The notes under the pieces are model-generated. The model was not told where the DNA came from. It did no database searches and saw only the letters and a program-made list of their open reading frames with translations. This document shows positions 1 to 8,390 of a stretch of 64,000 nt of DNA, piece by piece. The DNA comes from Gemmatimonadota bacterium (GTDB lineage: Bacteria > Gemmatimonadota > Gemmatimonadetes > Gemmatimonadales > Gemmatimonadaceae). Both the position numbers and the translations under genes were made by a program. The DNA is taken from assembly GCA_003134685.1 (NCBI GenBank), contig PLCA01000002.1, forward strand, positions 521,966-585,965, given 5' to 3'. Position 1 is the first letter of the stretch; each line of letters begins with the position of its first letter.

Positions 1-51
1 CCGAAGAAGGTCATCTTCGTTCCCGGACGGCTGATCAACATCGTCGTCTGA
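1..51 (+). CDS. leuS: Leucyl-tRNA synthetase, C-terminal end (partial)
   Basis: An open frame enters from the left edge and ends at TGA 49-51. The 16 visible residues (PKKVIFVPGRLINIVV) match the conserved C-terminal tail of bacterial LeuRS, where a KVIYVPGK-like strand closes the C-terminal domain that contacts the tRNA elbow. Only the tail is present, so the call rests on this short signature. The enzyme charges tRNA-Leu in the cytoplasm. Confidence 0.7.
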   Translation, partial: PKKVIFVPGRLINIVV

Positions 52-106
52 GGCAGTTGCAGTCTGTTCAGTTGCTATCTGTTCAGATGCAATTCGGTTG
101 TCTGGT

Positions 107-871
107 CTACTCGTACATCTCGTTGAGATCTGCATTCGCGAGATCAACGAGGAAGCCGCCGATCCGATCCGTCACCGCGCGCAGAAACTTCTCGCCTTTC
201 TCCTGAGTGGACGCCGCAGGATTCCCGGTGCCGGTATCATCCGTGACCTTCGACCATTGTCGCGGCGTCCACGCCCACCCATCTCGCAGCCCGGCTATGC
301 GGAACTTTCTCGCTTTGCCGGGGCCCGCCTCGGGTAACGGCCGCAGCAAATCCGGTTCGAGAGCCATCATCAGGCTCGTCTCCATCTCGCCGGCGTGGTC
401 GCCGGGCTCGTCGAAGAAGTCAGCCCCCTTCACGCACGTCCACCAGTTGATGGTGCAGATAAACAGGTCGAGCTTCGGCTGCAGCTCCCGAATCATTTGC
501 CTGAAATCGTTGCCGCCGTGCCCGTTGAGAATCAGCAGCTTTTTCACGCCCTGCCCCGCGATCGCCGAAGCGAGGTCGGTGAGCAACGCGAGCTGTGTGC
601 TCGGATTCATGTTCAGCGCGAGCCTGAGATCGAGCTGGCCGGTGTTGACCCCGAAAGGAACCGTCGGCAACACCACGACCTTTGCCCCTTTCTTCCACGC
701 GATCTCGGCTGCGCGCTCGGCGATCGCGCCGGTCTCGTAGTTGTCGGTGCCGTAAGGCAGATGATAGTTGTGCGGCTCGGTCGCGCCCCAGGGGAGAATC
801 GCGACTTCGAATGGCGTGTCCTTGACCGTTTTCCAATTGGAGCCGGCGAGAACGTATGGGCGTGGTGGCAT
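107..871 (-). CDS. Creatininase family protein (creatinine amidohydrolase-like)
   Basis: 254-aa cytosolic metal-dependent amidohydrolase fold. Family signatures are visible: LPWGATEPHNYHLPYGTDN around residues 26-44 (metal-binding E32, H34 and D43 region), NGHGGN at 116-121 and DHAGEMETS at 158-166, which corresponds to the usual HAG-E-ETS motif. The chosen ATG at 871 begins at the usual family N-terminus; an upstream extension lacks family similarity. Relatives hydrolyse creatinine, formylated pyrimidines or peptide-derived amides, so the substrate is not determined. The gene is convergent with leuS and divergent from the lipoprotein at 1002. Confidence 0.85.
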   Translation of the reverse strand: MPPRPYVLAGSNWKTVKDTPFEVAILPWGATEPHNYHLPYGTDNYETGAIAERAAEIAWKKGAKVVVLPTVPFGVNTGQLDLRLALNMNPSTQLALLTDLASAIAGQGVKKLLILNGHGGNDFRQMIRELQPKLDLFICTINWWTCVKGADFFDEPGDHAGEMETSLMMALEPDLLRPLPEAGPGKARKFRIAGLRDGWAWTPRQWSKVTDDTGTGNPAASTQEKGEKFLRAVTDRIGGFLVDLANADLNEMYE

Positions 872-1001
872 CAGTGATGGTAGCAAAGGGGAGCAGTCCG
901 GCACCAGTGCGGACGATCTCCCGCTTGCGAGATCAACAGGGTCAACCAACATTGACCGATCATCGAGTCCCGCTGTGAATCGTCCTGCCGGAGACATCCC
1001 A

Positions 1002-2108
1002 ATGGTGTTCCAGACACATTCCCGTCGTTTTCTTGCCCTGTTGGGCGCTGTGCTCGTGTCGTCAACGCTGTCTTGCCGCCGTGCCAGTAACGAGCCGCAA
1101 AACGAGATCGCGCGGCGTGGCGACGATGTGCTGGCAACGGGATCGATGGCGACAATCATGGACAGCGTGCCGGGCGACGCAATCCTCGCCAGCGGTGATG
1201 TGAGCTTCGGCGGGGTAACCGGCGGGGATTATCTGGGAGCGGGTGGCAAGCAGGTAATCACCGGGCGCATCCATGGATCGCTACGGGCAGCCGGTGGTCA
1301 GGTTCACGTCGCCGCTGCTGTCGATCGGAACGCCACTATCGCGGGCGGTGCTGTCGGCCTGGATTCCGCGGCGGTCATAGCCAAGAACGCCTATCTCATG
1401 GGAGGGACGGTTCAGGTCGACGGGACAGTGCGCGGAGCGCTCCTGGCGTCAGGTGGCATGATCATACTGAACGGCGTGGTTGGACGCGATGTCGAGGTCG
1501 CCGGGGGAGCGCTTCGTATCGGACCGCACGCGCAGATCGCGGGAAACCTTCGCTATCGCGTGCCGGCAGGAAAGGTCCGCATTGATCCAGCCGCGCGCAT
1601 CACCGGGACCGTTACCGCTATTCCGGTCTCAGGCAGGTGGGGACTCAAGCGCGTGCTCTGGTTTCTCGGCCTCCTCATGATGGGTGCAGTCGCGGTCGCT
1701 CTTTTCCCCGGCTTTATGGCGGAGGCGGCCGAGATACTCCCTCAGCGTCCGGGCCGGTCGGCTCTGTTCGGTCTGGGATGGGCGATCCTGGTCCCAATTG
1801 CCATTTGCGTCGCGGCCATTACGATCGTCGGGCTACCACTCGCGCTCCTTACGGCCGCCATCTACGCAATCATGGTGTGCCTGGCGACCGTCCCGTTCGC
1901 CGTTTGGCTGGGGCAGCTACTGCTCGGCGCGCGCGCCCGAAAAGGGCGTGAAGGAGCGCTCATGAACTTTTTCCTTGGCGGGTTCCTTCTGCTCGTGGTG
2001 GGGATCATACCGATCGTCGGGGGCTGGGTGTCGTTGGTAGCCGCTGTCCTCGGGCTTGGGACGATCGTGCTCCAGGCCATCTCATTGCGGGAGAGACAGC
2101 CAGTTTGA
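1002..2108 (+). CDS. Bactofilin-like polymer-forming lipoprotein with C-terminal membrane helices
   Basis: 368 aa. The N-terminus is a lipoprotein signal (hydrophobic stretch ending LVSSTLSC, Cys25). Residues about 45-205 are Gly/Ala/Val-rich short repeats (GDV, GGAV, GGTVQVDGTVRG, GGMIILNGVVGRDVEVAGG) typical of the right-handed beta-helix of polymer-forming (bactofilin/DUF583) proteins. Residues about 215-360 hold several hydrophobic helices. Start ATG 1002 has a GGAG 8-11 bases upstream. The helix appears to be placed outside the membrane rather than in the cytoplasm as in classical bactofilins. It ends 4 bp from the convergent VIT1 gene. Confidence 0.75.
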   Translation: MVFQTHSRRFLALLGAVLVSSTLSCRRASNEPQNEIARRGDDVLATGSMATIMDSVPGDAILASGDVSFGGVTGGDYLGAGGKQVITGRIHGSLRAAGGQVHVAAAVDRNATIAGGAVGLDSAAVIAKNAYLMGGTVQVDGTVRGALLASGGMIILNGVVGRDVEVAGGALRIGPHAQIAGNLRYRVPAGKVRIDPAARITGTVTAIPVSGRWGLKRVLWFLGLLMMGAVAVALFPGFMAEAAEILPQRPGRSALFGLGWAILVPIAICVAAITIVGLPLALLTAAIYAIMVCLATVPFAVWLGQLLLGARARKGREGALMNFFLGGFLLLVVGIIPIVGGWVSLVAAVLGLGTIVLQAISLRERQPV

Positions 2109-2112
2109 GACT

Positions 2113-3267
2113 TTAGATCCGCCGCCCCACCCACCCGCCGACGTAGTAGCCGACCAGCGCGACGCCGACGCCGACCACGAACATGTCGAAGCCGGACCGG
2201 AAAGCTCCGCGACCCGTGAACACCGATCGGGCCGCACCGACCAGGAAGTGCGAGAGCATAGCCACCGTGAACGAGATCGCGATCGCGGTCGCGCCATGCC
2301 AGACGAGAAATGGAAATACCGGAATCGCCGCGCCGAACGCGGTCGCGAGCCCGGTGATCCATCCTTCCCTGAATGGAGAAACGGTGAACTCGCCGATCTT
2401 GAGCTCCTCCTGCACCTGCTCCTTCAGCATCTGCTGGGGGTCCGCCATGATTCGCGTTGCAAGCATGTGCGCATCGCCCCGATCCATCCCCTTCGCTTCA
2501 TAGATGACCGCCAGCTCGTCCCGCTCGATTTCCGGCATGAGCTCGACTTCCGTTTTTTCCATCGAGATCTCATACTCGTAAACCTCGCGCTCGCTCTTGC
2601 TGGCGAGATATCCGCTCGAGCCCATCGACAGTGCGTCGGCAATCAGACCGGCCATCCCGGCAACGACGACCGCTTGGTGCTGGTTCACAGTCGCGGCGCC
2701 GATCACACCCGCGACCAGGCCGAAGTTCGCAGTGAGTCCGTCGTTGAATCCGTACACGACGTTGCGGAGGAACCCGCCGGACGCCGTCTTGTGCCACGGC
2801 TCCCCACCCTTGCCCGCGATCTGGCCGAGCGTTGTTGCGTGATCAGCTGATTCGCGGGCGAGCATCAGCGCCTCGGCGCCGCCCGGCGCCCCGACCGGTG
2901 TCGCACGATGCATGTCGAGGTACCCTCTTACCTCGCGTCCCTCCTCTTCGAGGAGCATCGGCAGCAGAAACCCCGGGCCGAACCGGCGCCCAAATACGGC
3001 CAGCAGTCGTGCGCGTCGGCTCGGACGGAATTCCGCCGGCGGATGTCCATGCTGTGCCAGAAGACCGGACCAGACCACGACATGCCGGTCCTCGACGCCC
3101 GCCAGTCTCGAGTAGATGTCTTTCTTTTTCGCGTCGGGCTCCGCCGCGGCGAGGATCCGATAGAGATAGGCGGCGTCCGCTTCATCCTGCCAATGGTGCT
3201 CGAACGCGTGAACGTCGATCTCGCGAGCGTGCGGTGGTGCTTCGCGGGGCTCCAGCGTCGTAGACAT
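2113..3267 (-). CDS. Ferritin-like domain / VIT1-CCC1 metal transporter fusion
   Basis: 384 aa. The first ~140 residues are a ferritin/rubrerythrin-like four-helix domain with acidic/His metal ligands (HAFEHHWQDEADAAYLYR near the start, GVEDRHVVVW near residue 60). The remainder is a VIT1/CCC1 domain (NVVYGFNDGLTANFGLVAGV, then several membrane helices). This is the architecture of MbfA-type iron/manganese exporters that move metal out of the cytoplasm and limit oxidative damage. A second VIT1 gene without the ferritin domain lies at 46098. Confidence 0.9.
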   Translation of the reverse strand: MSTTLEPREAPPHAREIDVHAFEHHWQDEADAAYLYRILAAAEPDAKKKDIYSRLAGVEDRHVVVWSGLLAQHGHPPAEFRPSRRARLLAVFGRRFGPGFLLPMLLEEEGREVRGYLDMHRATPVGAPGGAEALMLARESADHATTLGQIAGKGGEPWHKTASGGFLRNVVYGFNDGLTANFGLVAGVIGAATVNQHQAVVVAGMAGLIADALSMGSSGYLASKSEREVYEYEISMEKTEVELMPEIERDELAVIYEAKGMDRGDAHMLATRIMADPQQMLKEQVQEELKIGEFTVSPFREGWITGLATAFGAAIPVFPFLVWHGATAIAISFTVAMLSHFLVGAARSVFTGRGAFRSGFDMFVVGVGVALVGYYVGGWVGRRI

Positions 3268-3364
3268 GCCTTCAATATCACCCGGCCGACCCTCTTTTGC
3301 ACCGGCGGCAACCCTTGGATGCGACCCGATGTCCTATGTCACAGAACCCATCAAGGGAGACAAG

Positions 3365-4279
3365 ATGAAGGCACTACTGCTTCTTTCCGCCGTAGCCGCT
3401 GCTTCCGCCGCGGCAACGCTGAACGCGCAGGTGACACCCGCCAAGCCCGACTCGAGCTGCACGAATTACCCCGATGGGCGCGTCGAATGCCGCATCTTTC
3501 GTGGCGGCGGCCGTGGGGATTCAGCGCTTCGAAACCGGATGTTCTACAGGGTGGATTCGGCGCTGGCGAAACGCGCGGCGCTGGGCCTCGAGCTCCGCAC
3601 CACCGGGACGAAGCGCGACACGCTCGGAGTCTTCGTCGAAGCGGTGACACCGAAGGGGCCGGCTGAGACCGCCGGCATCATCGAAGGAGATCGCATCGCT
3701 TCGATCAACGGGGTGGATCTTCGCACGTCCTCGGGAGACACCGACGACTCCTATACCAATGGGATCGCGGCGCACCGTTTGAGCCGAGAAGTGCAGAAGC
3801 TCGCGCCCGGTAGCCGGGTGAACCTTCGCGTCTATTCGGGCGGGCGATTCCGGGATGTGCAGGTCACGGCCGGGAAGGCGAGCGACCTCATGCGTCTCGG
3901 CAATCGAGTCAACTACATGATGCCGGGGATGGACGGCATGATGGAGTTCAACGGTCCGGAGGGGATGATGTTTGCACCGGACATGCAGAGGATGCGCGAG
4001 CACCTGGAGCCGCTAATGAAAGAGCGCATGGATCTGCTGATGAAGGAACGCATTGAGCCACTGTTGCAGAAGCGCCCGGACGATCTGCCGAGCACGATCC
4101 GGCTTCGCGCGCCCGTGCGGATCAGAACTCTTGCTCCGGTGCGCGCTCAGCGGACTTACAGAGTCGATGCCAGCGGAATCGAGCCGGTTTCAGCCGACGA
4201 GATCAGGGACCTTGTGGCGACAACAATTCGGAACGCTCGATCCGCGTTAAAGCAGCTCGCTGCGGACGGAATCTCCTAG
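3365..4279 (+). CDS. Exported PDZ-domain protein with Met-rich helical segment
   Basis: 304 aa. ATG 3365 follows AGGGAG and begins a clear signal peptide (MKALLLLSAVAAASAAATLNAQ). One PDZ domain spans roughly residues 75-165 (GVFVEAVTPKGPAETAGIIEGDRIASINGVDL). It is followed by an unusual Met/Glu-rich stretch (about 178-240) and a C-terminal helix. No protease domain is present, so it is probably a periplasmic adaptor or chaperone-like factor. Its last 77 bp overlap the convergent membrane-protein gene. Confidence 0.75.
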   Translation: MKALLLLSAVAAASAAATLNAQVTPAKPDSSCTNYPDGRVECRIFRGGGRGDSALRNRMFYRVDSALAKRAALGLELRTTGTKRDTLGVFVEAVTPKGPAETAGIIEGDRIASINGVDLRTSSGDTDDSYTNGIAAHRLSREVQKLAPGSRVNLRVYSGGRFRDVQVTAGKASDLMRLGNRVNYMMPGMDGMMEFNGPEGMMFAPDMQRMREHLEPLMKERMDLLMKERIEPLLQKRPDDLPSTIRLRAPVRIRTLAPVRAQRTYRVDASGIEPVSADEIRDLVATTIRNARSALKQLAADGIS

Positions 4280-4826
4280 ACAGCTCGTCGGCGCGCGCCT
4301 GCCAGCGCGCCTCTATCGAACGAGTCGCAATTTGGACGCGTTGTTCTACTGCGGAAGTACGGGGCAACGCGTTCTGCGTAGCCGGACACGAGAACTGCGG
4401 AGGATGCTTCGGGTCAACGGCAGCGTAGCCGATCCTCGGCAGTATCTCAACCGCCATCAATGTCAGACCGGTCAGGATGATGAGCAGCGACAGCGTATGC
4501 ATCTTGGGGAGCCGGTGGCGCCAGGTCGTGAGGGCGACCCACAAGCCGCCCACGATGATGACGAGTTCGACGCCGAGATAGTAGAACAGACCCAGGCCGC
4601 ACGCGCGCTCGTACGGCCAGACCGCCAGCGCGGCGAAGAGCGCGAACACGAGTATCAACCGCGCTCCGCCACCGAACATGGCCGCGCGCTGCTGGTTGCG
4701 CTCCTGCGCGCGCCGCTCCTCCTCGCTCTGAAGCTTCTTCATGGCAGGCGAAGGTTCGGGCGGAAGTCCATCGAACTCCCGCTCGATTTTTTTCAGTTGA
4801 TTTGACCAGTCGTCTTGCTGAGCCAC
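4203..4826 (-). CDS. Small integral membrane protein, function unknown
   Basis: 207 aa from GTG 4826, which has GGGAG about 6 bases upstream. A charged N-terminal helix (residues 1-50, many E/K/Q) precedes three hydrophobic segments (about 55-72, 80-100 and 110-130) and a basic C-terminal tail. I do not recognise the family. The tail is encoded antisense to the end of the PDZ gene (77-bp overlap), so its last ~25 residues may not be conserved. Confidence 0.6.
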   Translation of the reverse strand: MAQQDDWSNQLKKIEREFDGLPPEPSPAMKKLQSEEERRAQERNQQRAAMFGGGARLILVFALFAALAVWPYERACGLGLFYYLGVELVIIVGGLWVALTTWRHRLPKMHTLSLLIILTGLTLMAVEILPRIGYAAVDPKHPPQFSCPATQNALPRTSAVEQRVQIATRSIEARWQARADELSRRFRPQRAALTRIERSELLSPQGP

Positions 4827-4895
4827 GATTGCTCCCGGCAGGGGACGTATCTCCCTTATCTTTCTGACTCCGCAGCCTCGTCACGGCAACCAAAA

Positions 4896-5297
4896 ATGAA
4901 TTTAGGCGATGTAATCAGGGTCCGGCTCGATAAATGGCTGTGGGCCGCGCGTTTCTTCAAGACACGGGCGCTTGCCGCGACGGCAATCGAAACCGGAAAG
5001 GTCGAGGTCAATGGCGAGCGGGCCAAGCGGGCGAAACAGCTCCAGGTTGGCGATTCCCTGCGGATCCGGCTCGGGCCATACCATCACATCGTGACGGTCC
5101 GAGCGCTCTCGGAGAACCGCGGACCAGCTCCAATTGCGGCCAAGCTTTACGAAGAAACCGAAGAGGGGCGAAAAGCGCGTGAGGCGATGCAGCTGCAGGT
5201 GAAGGTAGCGCGATCGGTTCCGGGCTACGATCGCGGGCGGCCCACCAAGAAGGATCGGCGGGATCTTGAGAGGGTGAGGAGGCCGGATCGGGACTGA
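4896..5297 (+). CDS. hslR: S4-domain RNA-binding protein (HslR/Hsp15 family)
   Basis: 133 aa. The S4 domain occupies residues ~6-65 with the family signature RLDKWLWAARFFKTRALA followed by GKVEVNGERAKRAKQLQVGD. The basic tail (GYDRGRPTKKDRRDLERVRR) resembles Hsp15, which recycles stalled 50S subunits that still carry nascent chains. Start ATG 4896 gives the normal family N-terminus. Confidence 0.88.
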   Translation: MNLGDVIRVRLDKWLWAARFFKTRALAATAIETGKVEVNGERAKRAKQLQVGDSLRIRLGPYHHIVTVRALSENRGPAPIAAKLYEETEEGRKAREAMQLQVKVARSVPGYDRGRPTKKDRRDLERVRRPDRD

Positions 5298-5331
5298 GGT
5301 CACGCAAACGAAAAAATCAAATACAACAGAA

Positions 5332-5502
5332 CGGGCGGGAGGCGCCAGAAGCGTAGTTGTCAGTCTTTAGTTCACTACGCCCGGACTTGCCTCTGTGGCA
5401 TTCTGGGCACAAGCAGTTGCTTTTGTCATGACCCAACCGAGATAAGTCGGGGCGTAGTGAACTAACAAACTGGCACCTGTGCTCTCTGGTGCCTCCCGCC
5501 CG
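5332..5502. repeat. Nested large palindrome between convergent genes
   Basis: Outer arms 5332-5349 and 5485-5502 are complementary over 18 bases with one G·U-compatible mismatch. Inner arms 5367-5382 and 5450-5465 are perfectly complementary over 16 bases. The 67-base centre has smaller complementary runs. The whole block would fold into a long hairpin in RNA or ssDNA. It is far larger than an ordinary terminator and carries no ORF. It could be a small non-autonomous repeat element, a structured RNA or a bidirectional 3' structure between hslR and kup. Confidence 0.75.
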
Positions 5503-5539
5503 GTCAGTTGCAGTTCGTCGGTCAGTCTAGCGCAGCAGC

Positions 5540-7453
5540 CTAGAACTCCATCTGTGCGCCCAACTCGACCACCCGATTCGGCGGTATTCCGAAGAACTCC
5601 GTCGCCGGGCGCGCGTTGCGCTGCATAAAAATGAAAAGCCGCTTGCGCCAGCGCGCGAGCGGCTTGTTGCCGGTCGGGATGAGATTCTCGCGGCCGAGGT
5701 AAAACGTGGTCTCCGTCGGCTTGGCGACGATGCCGCGCTCGGCCGCCAGCGCGAGAATCTCGGGCACGTTTGGCGTCTGCATGAAGCCGTACTTCGCCTT
5801 GATGCGCCCGAAGTTGTGCGGGAAGCAGGTCACTTCGATGCGCTCGGCGATCGGAATTTCCGGCACCTGTGCGGAGACGATGGAAAGGAGAACCACGTTC
5901 TCGTGCAGCACCTTGTTGTGCTTGAGGTGGTGCAGCAGCACTAGCGGCGCGTCCTTCGATTCGGACGTCAGGAACACCGCGGTCCCCGGAACACGCGGAG
6001 GCTTGAAGCGCTTGTCAGGATTGTCATCGCTCAGATCCCTGAGCAGCACGTCGAGAGGGATCGAAGCATCCACGAGCAGGCTGCGCACGATCAGTCGTCC
6101 ACGGTGCCACGTCGTCATCAGCGTGAAAATCCCGCCCGCGATGACGAGAGGCACCCAGCCGCCCTGCACGATCTTGAGCATGTTGGCGGAGAAGAACGCG
6201 AGATCGATGATCAGGAAAAACGCGGCGAGCAGGCCGGCTCGCCAGACACTCCACCGCCAGTGCGTCCGCGCGAGCACGTAGAAGAGAATCGTCGTGATGG
6301 TCATTGTCCCGGTGACGGCAATTCCGTACGCGGCTGCCAGCGAGCTCGAGGTCCTGAACATGAGCACCACGAGAATGCATCCGAGTCCCAGTGCGCGATT
6401 CACTTCGGGAACGAATATCTGCCCCTGTTCCGATTGCGACGTATGGACGATCTGAACGCGCGGGCTGTAGCCCAGCTGCACTGACTGCTGCGTGAGCGAG
6501 AACGCGCCGGAGATGAGAGCCTGAGACGCGATGATCGCCGCGATCGTCGCGAGAGCGATCAGAGGATACTGGAGCGCGCTGGGCGCGAGCAGGTAGAACG
6601 GATTGACCGCGGTCGTCGGGTCCCTCAGAATCAGCGCGCCCTGCCCGAAGTAGTTCGCCAGCAGTGCCGGCAACACCAGGAGGAACCAGGCTAGGCGGAT
6701 CGGCCGCTTGCCGAAGTGTCCCATGTCGGCATACAGCGCCTCGGCTCCCGTGACGGCCAGGACTACCGCTCCGAGCAGGACAAACCCGGCGTGCCCATGT
6801 CGAAGGAAAAACTCCACGCCGTATAGGGGATTCGCCGCGACGAGGACCTGAGGGGCCTGCAGAATCTCGGCGAGGCCGAGTCCGCCTATCGTCGCGAACC
6901 AGACGACCATCACGGGCCCGAATATTCGTCCGACCTTCGCGGTCCCGTGCTGCTGAAAGAAAAACAGGCCGAAGAGTATCACCACGGTCAAAGGAAGCAC
7001 GAGATGCACCGACTGCGGTGCCACCACTTCCAGGCCTTCCACGGCGCTCAACACGGAGATCGCCGGGGTGATCACGCCATCGCCGTAGAGGAGCGCCGCT
7101 CCGATCAATCCCAGAGCGATGATCGTCTTGCGACGAAAGGAATCCGCATCGCGCCGCTGCTTCTGAAGAATGAGCGCCAGCAACGCGAGAATTCCGCCCT
7201 CGCCGTTGTTGTCCGCCCGCATGATGAAGATGATGTACTTGATGCTGACGATGACTATCAGCGACCAGACGATCAGCGAGAGAACGCCGTAGACGTTGTC
7301 CGGCACCGGAGCGAGGCCATGCTCCAGCTTGAAGCACTCGCGCAGGGCATAGAGGGGACTGGTGCCGATGTCCCCATAAACGACGCCTAAAGCGAGAAGA
7401 GTGAGTTTTGCGAGACGGCGGCCGCTCGGACGAGCTTCGAGGTTAGTGCTGAT
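5540..7453 (-). CDS. kup: Low-affinity potassium transporter Kup
   Basis: About 637 aa, a 12-helix KUP/HAK/KT potassium:proton symporter of the inner membrane with a soluble C-terminal domain. The conserved first-helix motif GVVYGDIGTSPLY lies at 7349-7387. It is upstream of the first conventional start (GTG 7306), which would delete 49 conserved residues. No ATG, GTG or TTG occurs in frame between the stop TAG 7463-7465 and this motif. The best candidate start is ATC at 7453, giving ISTNLEARPSGRR with AGG about 8 bases upstream. The exact start remains inference; the family call is firm. Confidence 0.9.
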   Translation of the reverse strand: MSTNLEARPSGRRLAKLTLLALGVVYGDIGTSPLYALRECFKLEHGLAPVPDNVYGVLSLIVWSLIVIVSIKYIIFIMRADNNGEGGILALLALILQKQRRDADSFRRKTIIALGLIGAALLYGDGVITPAISVLSAVEGLEVVAPQSVHLVLPLTVVILFGLFFFQQHGTAKVGRIFGPVMVVWFATIGGLGLAEILQAPQVLVAANPLYGVEFFLRHGHAGFVLLGAVVLAVTGAEALYADMGHFGKRPIRLAWFLLVLPALLANYFGQGALILRDPTTAVNPFYLLAPSALQYPLIALATIAAIIASQALISGAFSLTQQSVQLGYSPRVQIVHTSQSEQGQIFVPEVNRALGLGCILVVLMFRTSSSLAAAYGIAVTGTMTITTILFYVLARTHWRWSVWRAGLLAAFFLIIDLAFFSANMLKIVQGGWVPLVIAGGIFTLMTTWHRGRLIVRSLLVDASIPLDVLLRDLSDDNPDKRFKPPRVPGTAVFLTSESKDAPLVLLHHLKHNKVLHENVVLLSIVSAQVPEIPIAERIEVTCFPHNFGRIKAKYGFMQTPNVPEILALAAERGIVAKPTETTFYLGRENLIPTGNKPLARWRKRLFIFMQRNARPATEFFGIPPNRVVELGAQMEF

Positions 7454-7531
7454 TTGCGCGACCTATAGAGGTTCAGGCCACCCAATTGCCGGCGGCTTTG
7501 AGTTCGGAATTTCCTCAAGCGCGCGACCCTT

Positions 7532-7567
7532 TGCAAGGCCGATCCCCCCCCTGCAAGGCTGACCCCA
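7532..7567 (+). promoter_or_regulatory. Paired direct repeats upstream of csbD
   Basis: TGCAAGGCCGATCCCC (7532-7547) and TGCAAGGCTGACCCCA (7552-7567) are near-identical and exactly 20 bp apart, about two helical turns. They lie between divergent kup and csbD. This arrangement suits a dimeric activator or repressor, but none is identified. Confidence 0.4.
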
Positions 7568-7658
7568 GTACGTACAAAAAAGACGTAAAAGGGGGGCATA
7601 TCGCTTGCTTTATGAGAGGCACAACAGAAAGCACCTGATTCTACTTATGGAGGGTTAA

Positions 7659-7859
7659 ATGAAGGATCTAAACGAAAGGGGTCTCGAGAACCAAGTCAAA
7701 GGAACCGCCAAGGAATTGAAAGGAAGGGTTCGCGGCGATCTGGGCGACGCCACCGACAACTCCAGTGAGCACATCAAGGGGCGTACTGAAGAGCTCAAGG
7801 GCAAGGTCCAGAAGAACTTCGGGAAGGGCGAGAGAAAAGCCGACCCGGATAACGTCTAA
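7659..7859 (+). CDS. csbD: CsbD family stress-response protein
   Basis: 66-aa hydrophilic protein with the CsbD pattern LENQVKGTAKELKGRVRGDLGD and a second KG-T-ELKGKVQKNFGKGERK half. Start ATG 7659 has a strong GGAGG 7-11 bases upstream. Family members are small abundant cytoplasmic proteins induced by general stress; their biochemical role is unknown. The gene is monocistronic and closed by a strong terminator. Confidence 0.9.
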   Translation: MKDLNERGLENQVKGTAKELKGRVRGDLGDATDNSSEHIKGRTEELKGKVQKNFGKGERKADPDNV

Positions 7860-7879
7860 CACCTCGAAGGGGTAAAGAA

Positions 7880-7915
7880 AAAAGCGCCGGTGCAGAGATC
7901 TGCACCGGCGCTTTT
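7880..7915 (+). terminator. Rho-independent terminator of csbD
   Basis: AAAAGCGCCGGTGCA (7880-7894) pairs perfectly with TGCACCGGCGCTTTT (7901-7915) around a 6-base loop. The flanking A- and T-runs make it potentially bidirectional, so it could also stop transcripts of the Spy-like gene. Confidence 0.9.
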
Positions 7916-7938
7916 ATTGTTTTCGGGCTTTGCAATCC

Positions 7939-8382
7939 TCAGTAAGGCGCATCTCCCGGTGGCGGGACTGGAGGGCGTGCCGTCGAGTCTCCTCCTCGAC
8001 GCTCAGCGAGCTCACGGCGCGCGGCCGCGCGCATCCTGTCGAGCTTCACCTGCTGGTCCGGATTCAACAGCCGCTTGATCTGCGCGTGAGTACTGTCGCT
8101 GACTACCCGCGCCAGGACCGCGATCGAATCGAGCTGCGACTTTACCGGCTTGTAGAGCGTGACGATCTGCCTGTGCTTCTGCTCGATCAGCGAATCAACG
8201 GAAGCCTGCTGCCCGGGAGTGAGCTTGAGCTCTTCGGCCATTCTTTGTCTGTACGCGCGCGGTCCCCGCATATCGCGGCCATGCTTGGCGTCCATCATCC
8301 GGTCGGCGGTAAAACCCAGCGCGCCGCCCGCGAGGAAAGCGCCGAGCAGAAACATCATGGCGTAACCCTTTGAGCTTTCCAT
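7939..8382 (-). CDS. Spy/CpxP-like periplasmic protein
   Basis: 147 aa with an N-terminal membrane/signal segment (YAMMFLLGAFLAGGALGF). Two LTPxQ-type repeats are visible (LKLTPGQQASVDSLIEQ at ~52-68 and LLNPDQQVKLDRM at ~105-117), the hallmark of the Spy/CpxP helical-cradle fold. Such proteins act as periplasmic chaperones or stress sensors. It follows the anti-sigma-like gene by 8 bp, with GAGG before ATG 8382. Confidence 0.75.
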   Translation of the reverse strand: MESSKGYAMMFLLGAFLAGGALGFTADRMMDAKHGRDMRGPRAYRQRMAEELKLTPGQQASVDSLIEQKHRQIVTLYKPVKSQLDSIAVLARVVSDSTHAQIKRLLNPDQQVKLDRMRAAARRELAERRGGDSTARPPVPPPGDAPY

Positions 8383-8390
8383 CTCGATCC

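Noticed and set aside
107-1159. 350-aa form of the creatininase gene
   Set aside because: The additional N-terminal 96 residues overlap the opposite-strand lipoprotein start and resemble no family; ATG 871 fits.
5540-7306. kup starting at GTG 7306
   Set aside because: This would remove 49 conserved residues including the first-helix GVVYGDIGTSPLY motif.
7454-7620. Possible c-di-AMP (ydaO) riboswitch before kup
   Set aside because: kup genes are often controlled by this element, but the conserved GGGGA-CCA and CAGCTAACC blocks are not visible.
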